A program made the translations under genes and the position numbers. Source: Paracoccus sp. MBLB3053 (GTDB lineage: Bacteria > Pseudomonadota > Alphaproteobacteria > Rhodobacterales > Rhodobacteraceae). Taken from it: DNA of 64,000 nt. The notes beneath the pieces are model-generated. The model ran no database searches. It was not told where the DNA came from and saw nothing but the letters and a program-made list of their open reading frames with translations. The stretch covers positions 937,501 through 1,001,500 of the forward strand of contig NZ_JAVQLW010000001.1 of assembly GCF_031822435.1 (NCBI RefSeq), given 5' to 3'. Each line of letters opens with the position of its first letter. The stretch's first letter is position 1. Positions 29,153 through 41,152 of the stretch are shown here, piece by piece.

Positions 29153-32100
29153 TGAAACTGCATGATTTGATCATCCGACTGCTGGTCGCCATCTGGTTTG
29201 CGCTGCTGGCGCCGTTTGCCGCGATCGCCCAGGAAACCGACGCCGGGCCGGACAGCGCAGCCGAAATCGCCGAGGAGGTTGATGACGACAAGGGCTTCAT
29301 CACGCGCTTCCTTGAAGAAAAGCTTTCGGGCGCCGGCCGCTCGGTCGTGATCGACGGCTTTCAAGGGGCCCTTTCCTCGCGGGCGACCTTCGAAAGGATG
29401 ACGATCTCCGACGATCAGGGCGTCTGGATCACCCTGGAAAACGGCGCCATGCAATGGCATCGCGCCGCGCTGCTGCGCGGCCGTGTGAATATCGACGAAT
29501 TGTCTGCCGAACGCGTGATCCTGCCACGCCTGCCCAGCGGGGGCGAAGCCAAGCCGAAGGCCGAGGCGACCGAATTCGCGTTGCCGCAACTGCCGGTTTC
29601 ATTGAGCATAGCCCAGCTTTCCATCGGTCGCGTCGAACTGGGCGAGCCGATCATCGGGCAGGAAGTCGTTCTGACTGTCTCGGGCTCGATGAACCTTGCC
29701 GACGGCGAAGGCGATACGAATCTCGTCATCGACCGGGTCGATGGCCCGCGCGGCGAATTCGCGCTGGTGTCGTCCTTTTCGAACGAGACGCGTGAATTGA
29801 ACCTCGACCTGAATCTGGACGAGGATGCGAACGGCCTTTTCGCGAATATCGTCAAGATGAACGGCCGGCCGGCGGTCAAGGCCGAGATAGTCGGCAGCGG
29901 GCCGCTGTCGGATTTCGACGCGGATATTCGGCTGGAAACCGACGGATCGCCACGCGTCGCGGGCACTGTCGCCATCAAGGAAGAGCTACGCGAAGGTATT
30001 TCGGGGACGGCGTTCCAGGCCCAGCTGACAGGCGATGTCGCGCCGATGATCGCGCCTGATCGCCAGCAGTTCTTCGAGGGTCAGTCGGTGATACGTGCGA
30101 ATGGCTGGAGGGGGCAGGACGGTCGCCTTGTCGTGCCAGAACTGAAGGTTTCCACCGGCGCTCTCGATCTTGAGGGCCTTGTCGAGGTCAATGACAAGGG
30201 CGCGCCAGAGCGCGCCAACCTGACCCTGCTTCTGGGCGAGGACGCAGGTGCGACCCAGCTTCCGGTCGTCGTTCCCTTTGGCAGTGTCGAGACGACCGTG
30301 AATTCGGGCAATGTCGTTCTGAAATACGATGCGGCCGAGGGCGCGGGCTGGACGCTGACCGGGCGCGTGGGTGAATTCACCCGTCCAGATATCAGCCTGT
30401 CGGAACTGCGTCTTGATGGCCGCGGACGCGTGGTGCTGACGTCCGAGCAGGCCCTGCAGGAAGTGCGAGGATGGATTGCCTTTGGCGCGGACGATATCGC
30501 GCCCGACGATCCGGCCCTGGCCGAAGCCCTGGGCGAGACGCTGAACGGAGGTCTCAACTTCGCCTTCACCCCCGGCAACGCGATGAAGCTTTGGGGCATG
30601 AACATCAATGGAGACGAGTTCAAGCTGCAGGGTGATCTCGAGGCTTCGGGGCTTCGGACCGGCATTGCGCTGTCGGGCGATGTGACCGCACAGCATCTCA
30701 ACATCAGCACGCTTTCCAGGATTGCCGATCGGCCGCTGGGCGGCAAGGCCGATGCCCATGTCAAGGGCCGCTATGTTCTGCTCAGCAAGGCTTTCGATAT
30801 CGATGCCCGCATCGAAGGCAGTGATATCAGTGTTGGCCAGGAGCAGGCCGATCGTCTGCTTGCGGGCAGTTCGCATATCGAGCTCAGTGCCAAGCGCGAC
30901 AGTTCCGGGATCGATCTGCGCCGTCTCGACGTGCAGGCCCAGAACCTCACTGCCGAGGCCCAGGGTTTCATCAGCAGCTGGGCCAGCGAAGTGAATGCCC
31001 GTGTCGCGATGCCCGATCTATCCGTGGCCGATCCGAAATATGGCGGCGCGCTCCGCACCGACGTGAAGCTGACGGGGGCCGCAGATCACCGCCAGCTTAC
31101 CCTGACCGGCGAGGCGCAGGATCTGGTCATCGGCATGCCCGAGATCGACGGAGCCTTCAGCGGCCGTACCGAGCTTTCGATCGACCTGATGCAGGTCGAC
31201 GGCGCCTATGAGCTGCAGCGGTTCAAGCTGGTCAACCCACAACTCGATGCCGAGGGCACCGGGAAGTTCAGCCAGACGGATCTGGAAGGGCAACTCAGGG
31301 TCGCGATGCCGGACCTCGCTGTGCTTGGGCGTGGCTTCTCGGGCGGCATCGTGCTTGAGGGGGTCGCGTCACAGAAGGACGATGCACGTCAGATCGAACT
31401 GACCGGGCAGGGGACGGATCTGCGTTTCGGCCAGGGCGACGTCGACGGCGCGCTGACCGGGGTGACGGACCTGAAGCTTTCTGCCGAGCAGCGCGGCAAG
31501 GATATCACCATCAGGCAGCTTGATCTGACGAATGCGCAGATGACGGCCAGCGCCACAGGATCGCTGGGCGAATCCGGCACTGACCTGACTGGCCAGGCCG
31601 AAATCAGGTCGCTGGCGAGCTTCGGCCGCGGCTGGCGTGGTTCGTTGGTTGCTCAGGGCAGTTTCAAGGATGACGGCACCGGCGGCCGGTTGCTTGATGT
31701 GACTGGCACAGGGCGTGATCTCTCGTTCGGGCAGGCGCAGGTTGACGGCGCGCTGTCCGGGGAAACCCAGCTTGTGCTGCGCGGTGTGGAACGCGATGGC
31801 CAGTTCACGATCGAGACGGCGCAGATCGCGAATCCCAGTCTCAATGTCGCGGCAGAGGGGACGGTCGGCGCGGGCTCAACCGATCTGCGCGCCGATCTGC
31901 GCGCCGATGACCTGCGTTTCCTGGGCCGGGGTTTCCGTGGCGGCGTCGCCCTTCAGGCCGAGGTTCGCGACGAAACAGATGGCAGCCGCGCGATCACGGC
32001 TTCGGGTTCGGCTCGGGGGCTTGCGATCGGCAATCCCAAGGCCGATGCGATCCTGGCCGGCCAGACCACGCTTGACCTTGCCGCCACGCAGCGGCCCGAT

Positions 32101-33681
32101 GGCAGCTTCACCGTCAGCAGACTGGAAGCCGAGAATCCCCAGTTTCGCGTGAGCGGGGATGGCAGTCCGACCGAAGGGTTGAATATCGATGCGCGGCTGA
32201 ACGATCTGGGTGTTCTGGTGCCGGGCTTTCCAGGGGCGGCCACGGTCAGCGGAACGGTACGTAATACAGGAACCGCCTATGAGGTCGACCTGAACGCGAC
32301 CGCCCCCGGCCAGACCAGCGCGCGGATCTTCGGCACGGCCGCCACTGATGGTTCCACGATGGATATGCGGGTCGAAGGCAGCGGGAATGCCGCAGCGGCG
32401 AACCCCTTCCTGCGGACCCGCAGCATCGAAGGGCCACTGAGCTTTGATCTGCGCCTGAACGGTCCGCCCGCGCTTGAATCGGTCACTGGCCGGGTCGCAC
32501 TGACGAATGGCCGTCTTGCCGAGCCGCGCTTCGGGCTCAGCGTCAATGCGCTGAATGCGAATGCCGACCTGAATGGCGGCCAGATCCAGGTCGATATCAA
32601 CGGCGCGGTCGAGGCCGGAGGCAGGATCTCGGTCCAGGGGCCGATCTCTCTTTCCGGCAGCCGGGCGATGGATCTTAACGTGAGGCTCGACGACGTCATC
32701 CTGCGCGATCCGTCGCTTTACGAACTGAGGGCGAACGGCGCCATCGAGATCGGCGGCTCGCAGGTCGAAGGACCGTTGGTCCAGGGTCGGATCGACCTGA
32801 GCGATGTCGAGATCCGCATTCCCTCCACAGGGCTGGGCGGGGCAAGGGCGATACCCGACATCATCCATCTCAGCGAACGGCCACCGCAGCGTCAGACCCG
32901 CGCAAAGGCCGGGCTGCTGGAATTCCCCAGCGATGCTTCGCGACAGGCGGGAATGACGACGCCGCCTGCCACTCCTCCGGCAGTTCCCGCACGCTTCGAT
33001 CTGACCATCTCGGCCCCGGACAAGGTGTTCATCCGCGGACGCGGTGTCGACGCCGAAATGGGCGGCGAGATCCGGCTGACCGGCAATGCTCGTCAGCCCA
33101 TTCCGATCGGGAAGTTCGAACTGATCCGGGGACGGGTCGACCTGCTTGGGAAACGTCTGAGCCTGACCGAAGGTATCATCGAGCTGCAGGGCAGCCTGGT
33201 CCCGGTGATCCGGTTGGTGGCGCAGATCGAGCAAGATGGAATCACCACGCGCATCATTATTGACGGCGAAGTCCGCGACCCCGAGATCACCTTCGAATCC
33301 TCGCCCGAAATGCCCGAGGAAGAGGTGCTCTCGCAGCTTCTCTTTGGCCGGGGCCTCGACAACATCAGCGCCCTTCAGGCGGCCCAGCTTGCCAGTGCCA
33401 TCGCCGCGCTGGCGGGCAAGGGCGGGGACGGCATCGTCGGCAAGCTGCGCAGTTCGACCGGTCTTGACGATCTTGACCTCGCCACGGATTCCGAGGGCAA
33501 TGTTTCGGTCCGTGCCGGCAAGTATCTGTCCGAGAACCTTTATACGGACGTGCAGGTCGGCGACGAAGGCAAGACCAAGCTGAACCTCAATCTCGACATC
33601 TCAAACAGCCTGACCGCGCGGGGATCAGTGGCAAGCGACGGGGAAAGCACGCTCGGGCTGTTCTACGAACGCGATTACTAG
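29152..33681 (+). CDS. tamB: Translocation and assembly module protein TamB
   Basis: A 1,509-residue inner-membrane anchored AsmA-like protein. One N-terminal membrane helix or signal anchor (about 6-25) is followed by a very long beta-rich region and the C-terminal TamB (DUF490) domain, recognisable in VDLLGKRLSLTEGIIELQGSLVPVI, PEEEVLSQLLFGR and the end SDGESTLGLFYERDY. Between about residues 617 and 1016 a unit of about 98-101 residues recurs five times, each with a variant of the FGRGFRGG phrase. TamB spans the periplasm and helps TamA and lipid transport. An intrinsic terminator follows. Confidence 0.92.
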   Translation: MKLHDLIIRLLVAIWFALLAPFAAIAQETDAGPDSAAEIAEEVDDDKGFITRFLEEKLSGAGRSVVIDGFQGALSSRATFERMTISDDQGVWITLENGAMQWHRAALLRGRVNIDELSAERVILPRLPSGGEAKPKAEATEFALPQLPVSLSIAQLSIGRVELGEPIIGQEVVLTVSGSMNLADGEGDTNLVIDRVDGPRGEFALVSSFSNETRELNLDLNLDEDANGLFANIVKMNGRPAVKAEIVGSGPLSDFDADIRLETDGSPRVAGTVAIKEELREGISGTAFQAQLTGDVAPMIAPDRQQFFEGQSVIRANGWRGQDGRLVVPELKVSTGALDLEGLVEVNDKGAPERANLTLLLGEDAGATQLPVVVPFGSVETTVNSGNVVLKYDAAEGAGWTLTGRVGEFTRPDISLSELRLDGRGRVVLTSEQALQEVRGWIAFGADDIAPDDPALAEALGETLNGGLNFAFTPGNAMKLWGMNINGDEFKLQGDLEASGLRTGIALSGDVTAQHLNISTLSRIADRPLGGKADAHVKGRYVLLSKAFDIDARIEGSDISVGQEQADRLLAGSSHIELSAKRDSSGIDLRRLDVQAQNLTAEAQGFISSWASEVNARVAMPDLSVADPKYGGALRTDVKLTGAADHRQLTLTGEAQDLVIGMPEIDGAFSGRTELSIDLMQVDGAYELQRFKLVNPQLDAEGTGKFSQTDLEGQLRVAMPDLAVLGRGFSGGIVLEGVASQKDDARQIELTGQGTDLRFGQGDVDGALTGVTDLKLSAEQRGKDITIRQLDLTNAQMTASATGSLGESGTDLTGQAEIRSLASFGRGWRGSLVAQGSFKDDGTGGRLLDVTGTGRDLSFGQAQVDGALSGETQLVLRGVERDGQFTIETAQIANPSLNVAAEGTVGAGSTDLRADLRADDLRFLGRGFRGGVALQAEVRDETDGSRAITASGSARGLAIGNPKADAILAGQTTLDLAATQRPDGSFTVSRLEAENPQFRVSGDGSPTEGLNIDARLNDLGVLVPGFPGAATVSGTVRNTGTAYEVDLNATAPGQTSARIFGTAATDGSTMDMRVEGSGNAAAANPFLRTRSIEGPLSFDLRLNGPPALESVTGRVALTNGRLAEPRFGLSVNALNANADLNGGQIQVDINGAVEAGGRISVQGPISLSGSRAMDLNVRLDDVILRDPSLYELRANGAIEIGGSQVEGPLVQGRIDLSDVEIRIPSTGLGGARAIPDIIHLSERPPQRQTRAKAGLLEFPSDASRQAGMTTPPATPPAVPARFDLTISAPDKVFIRGRGVDAEMGGEIRLTGNARQPIPIGKFELIRGRVDLLGKRLSLTEGIIELQGSLVPVIRLVAQIEQDGITTRIIIDGEVRDPEITFESSPEMPEEEVLSQLLFGRGLDNISALQAAQLASAIAALAGKGGDGIVGKLRSSTGLDDLDLATDSEGNVSVRAGKYLSENLYTDVQVGDEGKTKLNLNLDISNSLTARGSVASDGESTLGLFYERDY

Positions 33682-33702
33682 GACGGCCGCAGCGCGACAT
33701 GA

Positions 33703-33740
33703 AAGCCCCGCCGGAATTTTCAGGCGGGGCTTGAATTTTT
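33703..33740 (+). terminator. Rho-independent terminator after tamB
   Basis: AAGCCCCGCC (33703-33712) and GGCGGGGCTT (33723-33732) form a perfect 10-bp stem with a 10-nt loop, followed by GAATTTTT. It begins 21 bp after the tamB stop and separates tamAB from the marR operon. Confidence 0.85.
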
Positions 33741-33750
33741 GCGCCGGACT

Positions 33751-33785
33751 GTTAGCTTGCTAATCAACATAATTAGCAAGCTAAC
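33751..33785. promoter_or_regulatory. Perfect 14-bp inverted repeat: probable MarR operator overlapping the promoter
   Basis: GTTAGCTTGCTAAT (33751-33764) and ATTAGCAAGCTAAC (33772-33785) are exact inverse complements around a 7-nt centre. The right end is 8 bp before the marR ATG. A -10-like CATAAT at 33768-33773 lies inside the repeat, so a bound repressor would block the promoter. Typical MarR regulators bind such sites in their own promoters. Confidence 0.75.
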
Positions 33786-33793
33786 GTACTCCA

Positions 33794-34225
33794 ATGGCGG
33801 ATCGACCCGTGACCCTGTTCGATGAACTCCTGACCCTGACCCGCGCGATCCGCGCGGGCTTTGAACTGCGCGTCAAGAAGCTGGGCCTGACCTATGCCCG
33901 CGCCCGGCTGTTGACGACGATCGGCCGCAATCCGGGCGCGAGCCAGGCGGAACTGGCATCGGCGCTGGAAATCGAGACACCGACACTCAAGCGCCTTCTG
34001 GACGCGCTTGAGGCTCAGGGGCTGGCCGAACGTCGGCCTCTGGCGGGCGACGCGCGCAAGCATGCCGTGTTCCTGACCGACACGACGCGGATCGAGCCCC
34101 TGCTGCGATTCCGTGGCGAGGTTGATGCCGCGCTCGTCGAAGGCGTCTCTGCCGAAGACCTCGCGGCCGCCCGCCGTGTGCTGACACAAATGACGCGGAA
34201 CGCCGAAAGGTTGCGTCGGGAATGA
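33794..34225 (+). CDS. MarR family transcriptional regulator
   Basis: A 143-residue winged-helix repressor. The DNA-reading part is NPGASQAELASALEIETPTLKRLLDALEAQGLAERRPLAGDARKH (about 50-95), with the wing arginine and DxR (GDARKH). It probably controls the drug-efflux genes it overlaps (its TGA shares 4 bp with emrB) and itself through the inverted repeat just upstream. The ATG is only 8 bp from that repeat and no ribosome site is visible, so the mRNA leader may be very short. A GTG at codon 6 is an alternative start. Confidence 0.88.
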   Translation: MADRPVTLFDELLTLTRAIRAGFELRVKKLGLTYARARLLTTIGRNPGASQAELASALEIETPTLKRLLDALEAQGLAERRPLAGDARKHAVFLTDTTRIEPLLRFRGEVDAALVEGVSAEDLAAARRVLTQMTRNAERLRRE

Positions 34226-35874
34226 CGACGGCCCCCGCCTCAGCAGCGCCGGCCCCGCCACAACCGGCGCCGTTCGAACCGATGCCCCTGCCGCGCGCGC
34301 TCGGCTATATTGCGGCGTCGCTGGTGATTGGCCTGACACAGGGTATCGCGCAGGGGTTCATCAGCACGAATATCCCGCAGATCGCCGGAGACCTCGGCGC
34401 GACGACGACACAGGCCAGCTGGCTGATGGCGGCATTCCTGATCCCGCGGGCGACGATGCCGCTTTTGCTGATCAAGCTGCGCGCCGAGTTCGGCCTGCGC
34501 CGCTTTGCCGAGGTCGCGATCGTCGTCTATCTGGCCGTCGCGCTCATGTCCTTCGCGATCTTCGACCTGCGCTCGGCCATCGCCGCGCAGTTCTTTGCCG
34601 GCATGGCTTCGGCACCGCTTTCGACGCTGGCCTTCCTCTACATCCTTGAGCCGCTGCCCCCGGCCTGGAAGTTGCGGCTGGGCCTGCCGCTGTCGCTGGC
34701 GGCGATCTCGGTCGGGCCGCACCTGGCACGGGTGATCTCACCTGCTCTGATGGGGGACACGGGCTGGTTCGGCCTGCACGTGATGACGCTTGGCCTTGCC
34801 GCGATCTCGCTCGCGCTGGTCTACCTGCTGCCGCTGAAATCTCCGCCACGGGTGAAGGCGATTGCGCCGCTCGACCTGGTCAGCTGGGCCTTGATCTCGC
34901 TGGGCTTCGGCGGCGTGATCGTAGGCTTCGTGATCGGCCCGATCCGCTGGTGGACGGATGTTTCCTGGCTGGGCTGGCTGCTGGCGGGCTCGCTTGGCTG
35001 TCTGACGCTGGCCGTCATGGTCGAACTGAATCGTTCGGCGCCACTGATCGACATTCGGTGGCTGGTCAGTCCGGCCATGCTGCATCTTACCATCACGCTG
35101 CTGCTGTTCCGGCTGATCCTGTCCGAACAAAGCTCGGGGGCGCCGCGCATGTTCCAGGCCCTCGGCATCACCCAGGGCCAGCTTGTTCCGCTGTTCGCGG
35201 TGATCTCGGCTGCGACCGTGCTGGGCGCGCTCGCGCTGGTCCCATTCATGAAGCCCGAGCGCGTACCCCAATTTCATCTTGTCGCCCTGGTCCTGATTGC
35301 TGCCGGAGCGTTCATGGACAGCCATTCGACCTTGGACACGCGGCCCGCGCAGATGATGCTCAGCCAGGCGATGATCGCCTTTGCCGGATCGCTTTTCATG
35401 GCACCCGCGATGATGCGCGGCCTGCTGGCGGCGATGGCGCGGGGCCCGAACTACCTTCTGTCCTTCGTGATCGTGTTCATTTCCACGCAAAGCATCGGGG
35501 GCGCCGCAGGGTCGGGTGTGTTTTCGACATTTATCAACCACCGACAGGCCTATCATCTGCAGGTGCTGCGTGAGGATCTGGCCAGCACCGACCCGCTGGT
35601 GATGCACGATATCGCGACGCGCGCGGCCACGCTTCTGGCACAGGTGCCAGATGCGGCCCTGACCAAGGCCCAAGCGGTTGCGGCGCTGGCGCAGGATGCC
35701 TCCGGCCAAGCCTATGTCATGGCCTATAACGACGCCTATCTGGTGACCTTCCTCGTCGCCGTCGCGGCGCTGAGCGCGCTTTTGCTGCATATCTGGCGCG
35801 ACTGGCTGGCGGCGTGGTGGTCCAGAGCTTCCTCCTCCTCTCCCCTCGCAGTTTCCCCCGAGTCCCCCAAATGA
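34222..35874 (+). CDS. emrB: MFS transporter, DHA2 (EmrB-like) drug efflux permease
   Basis: A 550-residue proton-driven efflux permease with about 14 predicted membrane helices. The proline-rich N-terminus (residues 1-25) is cytoplasmic. Motifs near helix 2-3 (ASWLMAAFLIPRATMPLLLIKL) match the DHA2 family; the classic motif A is degenerate. It works with the adaptor encoded next, the two forming an EmrAB-like pump that expels drugs across both membranes. The ATG overlaps marR and the stop overlaps emrA (ATGA). The symbol is by family, not orthology. Confidence 0.85.
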   Translation: MTTAPASAAPAPPQPAPFEPMPLPRALGYIAASLVIGLTQGIAQGFISTNIPQIAGDLGATTTQASWLMAAFLIPRATMPLLLIKLRAEFGLRRFAEVAIVVYLAVALMSFAIFDLRSAIAAQFFAGMASAPLSTLAFLYILEPLPPAWKLRLGLPLSLAAISVGPHLARVISPALMGDTGWFGLHVMTLGLAAISLALVYLLPLKSPPRVKAIAPLDLVSWALISLGFGGVIVGFVIGPIRWWTDVSWLGWLLAGSLGCLTLAVMVELNRSAPLIDIRWLVSPAMLHLTITLLLFRLILSEQSSGAPRMFQALGITQGQLVPLFAVISAATVLGALALVPFMKPERVPQFHLVALVLIAAGAFMDSHSTLDTRPAQMMLSQAMIAFAGSLFMAPAMMRGLLAAMARGPNYLLSFVIVFISTQSIGGAAGSGVFSTFINHRQAYHLQVLREDLASTDPLVMHDIATRAATLLAQVPDAALTKAQAVAALAQDASGQAYVMAYNDAYLVTFLVAVAALSALLLHIWRDWLAAWWSRASSSSPLAVSPESPK

Positions 35875-36959
35875 CCAAGTCACATGTTGTTCCGACCATA
35901 ATCGCGGCGCTGGCAGGCCTTGCCGGCATCCTGATCGTGCTTTTTGCCTGGCACCTGCCCCCGTTCCATGCAGCCCATCCGCGGACCGAAAACGCCTATG
36001 TGCGCGGTCAGGTCACGACGCTTTCGCCCCAGCTATCTGGCTATGTCTCCGAGGTCGCGGTGCATGATTTCCAGACCGTTTCCAAGGGCGAGGTCATCGC
36101 ACGCATCGATGACCGCCAGTATCGCCAGAAGCTGGCGCAAGCCAAAACCGCCCTGCAATCGGCCCAGGCTGCACTCAAGATCAAGGAGCAGGGAGTTCAC
36201 TCTGCCGAAGCCCGGCTGCAATCGGCCGAAGCCGCACTCCGTTCGGCCATGGCCGTCCGCGATACCGCGCAGCAGGATTGGGCGCGAACCAGCAAGCTGC
36301 GTGAGCGCGGCTTTACCGCGCAAAGCTCGGCTGACGAAAGCCAGCTGGATCTGCGGCGCGCGGAAGTGGCCGTCGAACAGGCCGAAAGTGCGATCGCCGT
36401 CGCGCGTGAGGATCTGAATGGCGCCAAGGTCGGTATCAATGCCAGCAAGGCCGATATCGCATCGGCCGAGGCTGCGGTGGAACTGGCCAGCATCGATCTC
36501 GAGAACACGCAGATCCGCGCACCTGCCGATGGACGCCTGGGGCAGGTCGGCGTCAGGCTCGGGCAATATGTCTCGGCCGGGACTTCGCTTGTCAGCCTGG
36601 TTTCGCCCGATGTCTGGGTGATCGCCAATTTCAAGGAAACCCAGTTGCACGGCATGCGCATCGGTGACCGTGCGAGCTTCACGGTGGATGCAATGCAGGG
36701 CCGCGCGTTCACGGGCCGTGTCGCTTCGTTCTCACCGGCGACAGCTTCGGAATTCAGCCTGCTTTCCGCCTCGAATGCGACGGGCAATTTCACCAAGGTC
36801 GCGCAGCGCCTGCCGGTCCGCATCGCGATCGATCCGGGGCAGGGCATGTCGGATTATCTCGAACCGGGTCTTTCGGTCGTCGTCACCGTGGACGAAGGGT
36901 CGGGCGCGCAGGACAGGTCCGCCCAATCGGGACCTGCGGTCATGGGTCATGACGGCTGA
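35871..36959 (+). CDS. emrA: HlyD/EmrA family membrane fusion protein
   Basis: A 362-residue adaptor. One N-terminal membrane helix (about 8-28), then the lipoyl/barrel-sandwich half motif (ENAYVRGQVTTLSPQLSGYVSEVAVHD), a long coiled-coil hairpin (about 75-200, rich in ALQSAQAALK-type heptads), and the second lipoyl half (DLENTQIRAPADGRLGQVGVRLGQYVSAG) followed by a beta-barrel. It links the EmrB-like permease to an outer-membrane channel not encoded here. The start overlaps emrB. It converges on ftsK. Confidence 0.9.
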   Translation: MTKSHVVPTIIAALAGLAGILIVLFAWHLPPFHAAHPRTENAYVRGQVTTLSPQLSGYVSEVAVHDFQTVSKGEVIARIDDRQYRQKLAQAKTALQSAQAALKIKEQGVHSAEARLQSAEAALRSAMAVRDTAQQDWARTSKLRERGFTAQSSADESQLDLRRAEVAVEQAESAIAVAREDLNGAKVGINASKADIASAEAAVELASIDLENTQIRAPADGRLGQVGVRLGQYVSAGTSLVSLVSPDVWVIANFKETQLHGMRIGDRASFTVDAMQGRAFTGRVASFSPATASEFSLLSASNATGNFTKVAQRLPVRIAIDPGQGMSDYLEPGLSVVVTVDEGSGAQDRSAQSGPAVMGHDG

Positions 36960-37132
36960 AATTCCGGCTGCACTCGCCCGGACGGCAATCCGGGTCGCGG
37001 TCGCATCCCGAAGATGCCGCTTCTTTCACCTGGTCCGAGATGGAAGGATCACGAGCGCCGTGGGCCCGACCATCCGCATCCAGTCGACCGCGGAATACTG
37101 CAATCCTGCGTGACCGGCTTCGCGGTTTCGTC

Positions 37133-37160
37133 CGAGGCGCAGGGTTCGAATCGCGCCTCG
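37133..37160. terminator. Hairpin between convergent emrA and ftsK
   Basis: CGAGGCGC (37133-37140) and GCGCCTCG (37153-37160) form a perfect 8-bp stem with a 12-nt loop, in the 223-bp gap where the emrA and ftsK transcripts meet. It has no T-run. The rest of the gap shows nothing recognisable. Confidence 0.35.
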
Positions 37161-37182
37161 TCCGAACACCGGCGCGAACGGA

Positions 37183-39828
<2,646 letters not shown>

Positions 39829-39832
39829 GCAG

Positions 39833-41026
39833 TTAGCCCCCTTGATACAAGCAGTTCTTCAATCGGATCAGCGCGGCCTCGGTCTGGTCGGCGGGATCGA
39901 CCAGTGCGACGCGGATATAATCCTGGCCGGGATTTCCCGCAGCCGTCTCGCGCGACAGATAGGCGCCGGGCAGGACCTGAATGCCTGCCTCGGACCAGAG
40001 CATCTTCGCGGCTTCCTCGCCCGTCCCGACAGCTTCAGGCACGCGCAGCCACAGGAAAAACCCGCCCTGCGGCGCCTGATAGCCGGGCATATTGCCCAGA
40101 ACGCGGTCCGCCACGGCGTATTTGGCATGATAGAGCGCGCGGTTCTCGTCGACATGGGCCTCGTCTGCCCAGGCCGCAGTGCTGACGCGCTGCACCGGAA
40201 GGGGCAACGGGGCGCCCGAATAGCTGCGCAGCCGGCGGAACTGGGCGATCTGTTCGCGGCCTCCCGCGGCAAAGCCCGAACGCAGCCCCGGCAGGTTCGA
40301 TCGCTTGGAGAGCGAGTTGAACATCACCACCCGGTCGGCCAGCCCCATGCGGGTTGCCACGGCCAAAGCGCCCGGCGGCGGGGCACCGCGCCAGATCTCG
40401 GAATAGCATTCATCCGAAAAGATCAGGAAGTCGTGGCGATTGGCCAGCGTGATGAGATCCTGAAGATAGGCTTCGGACGCGACCGAGCCCTGGGGATTCG
40501 CGGGCGAGCACAGATAGGCGATGCCGACCCGGTCGAGTGTCTCGGCGGGCAGACCCGCGAAGTCAGGCAGGAAACCGGTTTCCGACGTGGCGGGCACGAA
40601 GATCGGTTCGGCGCCGACAGCCGCTGCCGCCACGGCATAGACCTGATAGAAGGGATTGGGGATCAGGATCGCCGTGCGCTGGCCCTTTTTCTGCTCGGGG
40701 CAAAGCGCCAGCGCCGCGTTGAACAGCCCCTCGCGCGTGCCGTTCACGGCAGTGATACGCGCGGGCTCGACCTCGATCCCGTGCCTGCGCCCGATCCAGC
40801 CCGAAATCGCGGCCAGCAACTCGGGCACGCCCTCGTTCGAGGGGTATTTGCCGAATTCCTTGATGCTCTCCGCCATGATCCGGCCGGTGAATTCCGGCAC
40901 CGCATGGCGCGGCTCTCCAATGGTCATCACGACCGGGTCAGCGGCAGGCGAAATGCCTGCCAGCAGCGTCCGCAGGCGCGGGAACGCATATTCCGGCAGG
41001 TTCGAGAACCGCTCGGGTATTGCCAT
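39833..41026 (-). CDS. PLP-dependent class I/II aminotransferase (DapC-like)
   Basis: A 397-residue fold-type I aminotransferase. The PLP lysine lies in [17 protein letters not shown], the cofactor aspartate/tyrosine in [11 protein letters not shown], and the substrate arginine near DYIRVALV at the C-terminus. The overall pattern resembles succinyldiaminopimelate aminotransferase (DapC) of lysine/diaminopimelate synthesis, but related subgroups use aspartate or aromatic substrates, so specificity is open. It is between the amidase gene (126 bp upstream) and ftsK (4 bp downstream). Confidence 0.85.
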   Translation of the reverse strand: MAIPERFSNLPEYAFPRLRTLLAGISPAADPVVMTIGEPRHAVPEFTGRIMAESIKEFGKYPSNEGVPELLAAISGWIGRRHGIEVEPARITAVNGTREGLFNAALALCPEQKKGQRTAILIPNPFYQVYAVAAAAVGAEPIFVPATSETGFLPDFAGLPAETLDRVGIAYLCSPANPQGSVASEAYLQDLITLANRHDFLIFSDECYSEIWRGAPPPGALAVATRMGLADRVVMFNSLSKRSNLPGLRSGFAAGGREQIAQFRRLRSYSGAPLPLPVQRVSTAAWADEAHVDENRALYHAKYAVADRVLGNMPGYQAPQGGFFLWLRVPEAVGTGEEAAKMLWSEAGIQVLPGAYLSRETAAGNPGQDYIRVALVDPADQTEAALIRLKNCLYQGG

Positions 41027-41152
41027 GACTGCCTCTCAGTCGGGGTCGTGCCGCCCCGTTTCCCCGAAAGGATACCGGCAAAGCCCCATTGCGTCCAGAG
41101 TTTCGGGGCCGAAGCCCCCGGGTTTGCGGGATAATCCCGTGTGTCCTGCCGC

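Noticed and set aside
37133..37172. tRNA-like T-arm (GGTTCGAATC) between emrA and ftsK
   Set aside because: The sequence is part of a perfect 8-bp hairpin and no acceptor, D or anticodon arm fits upstream.
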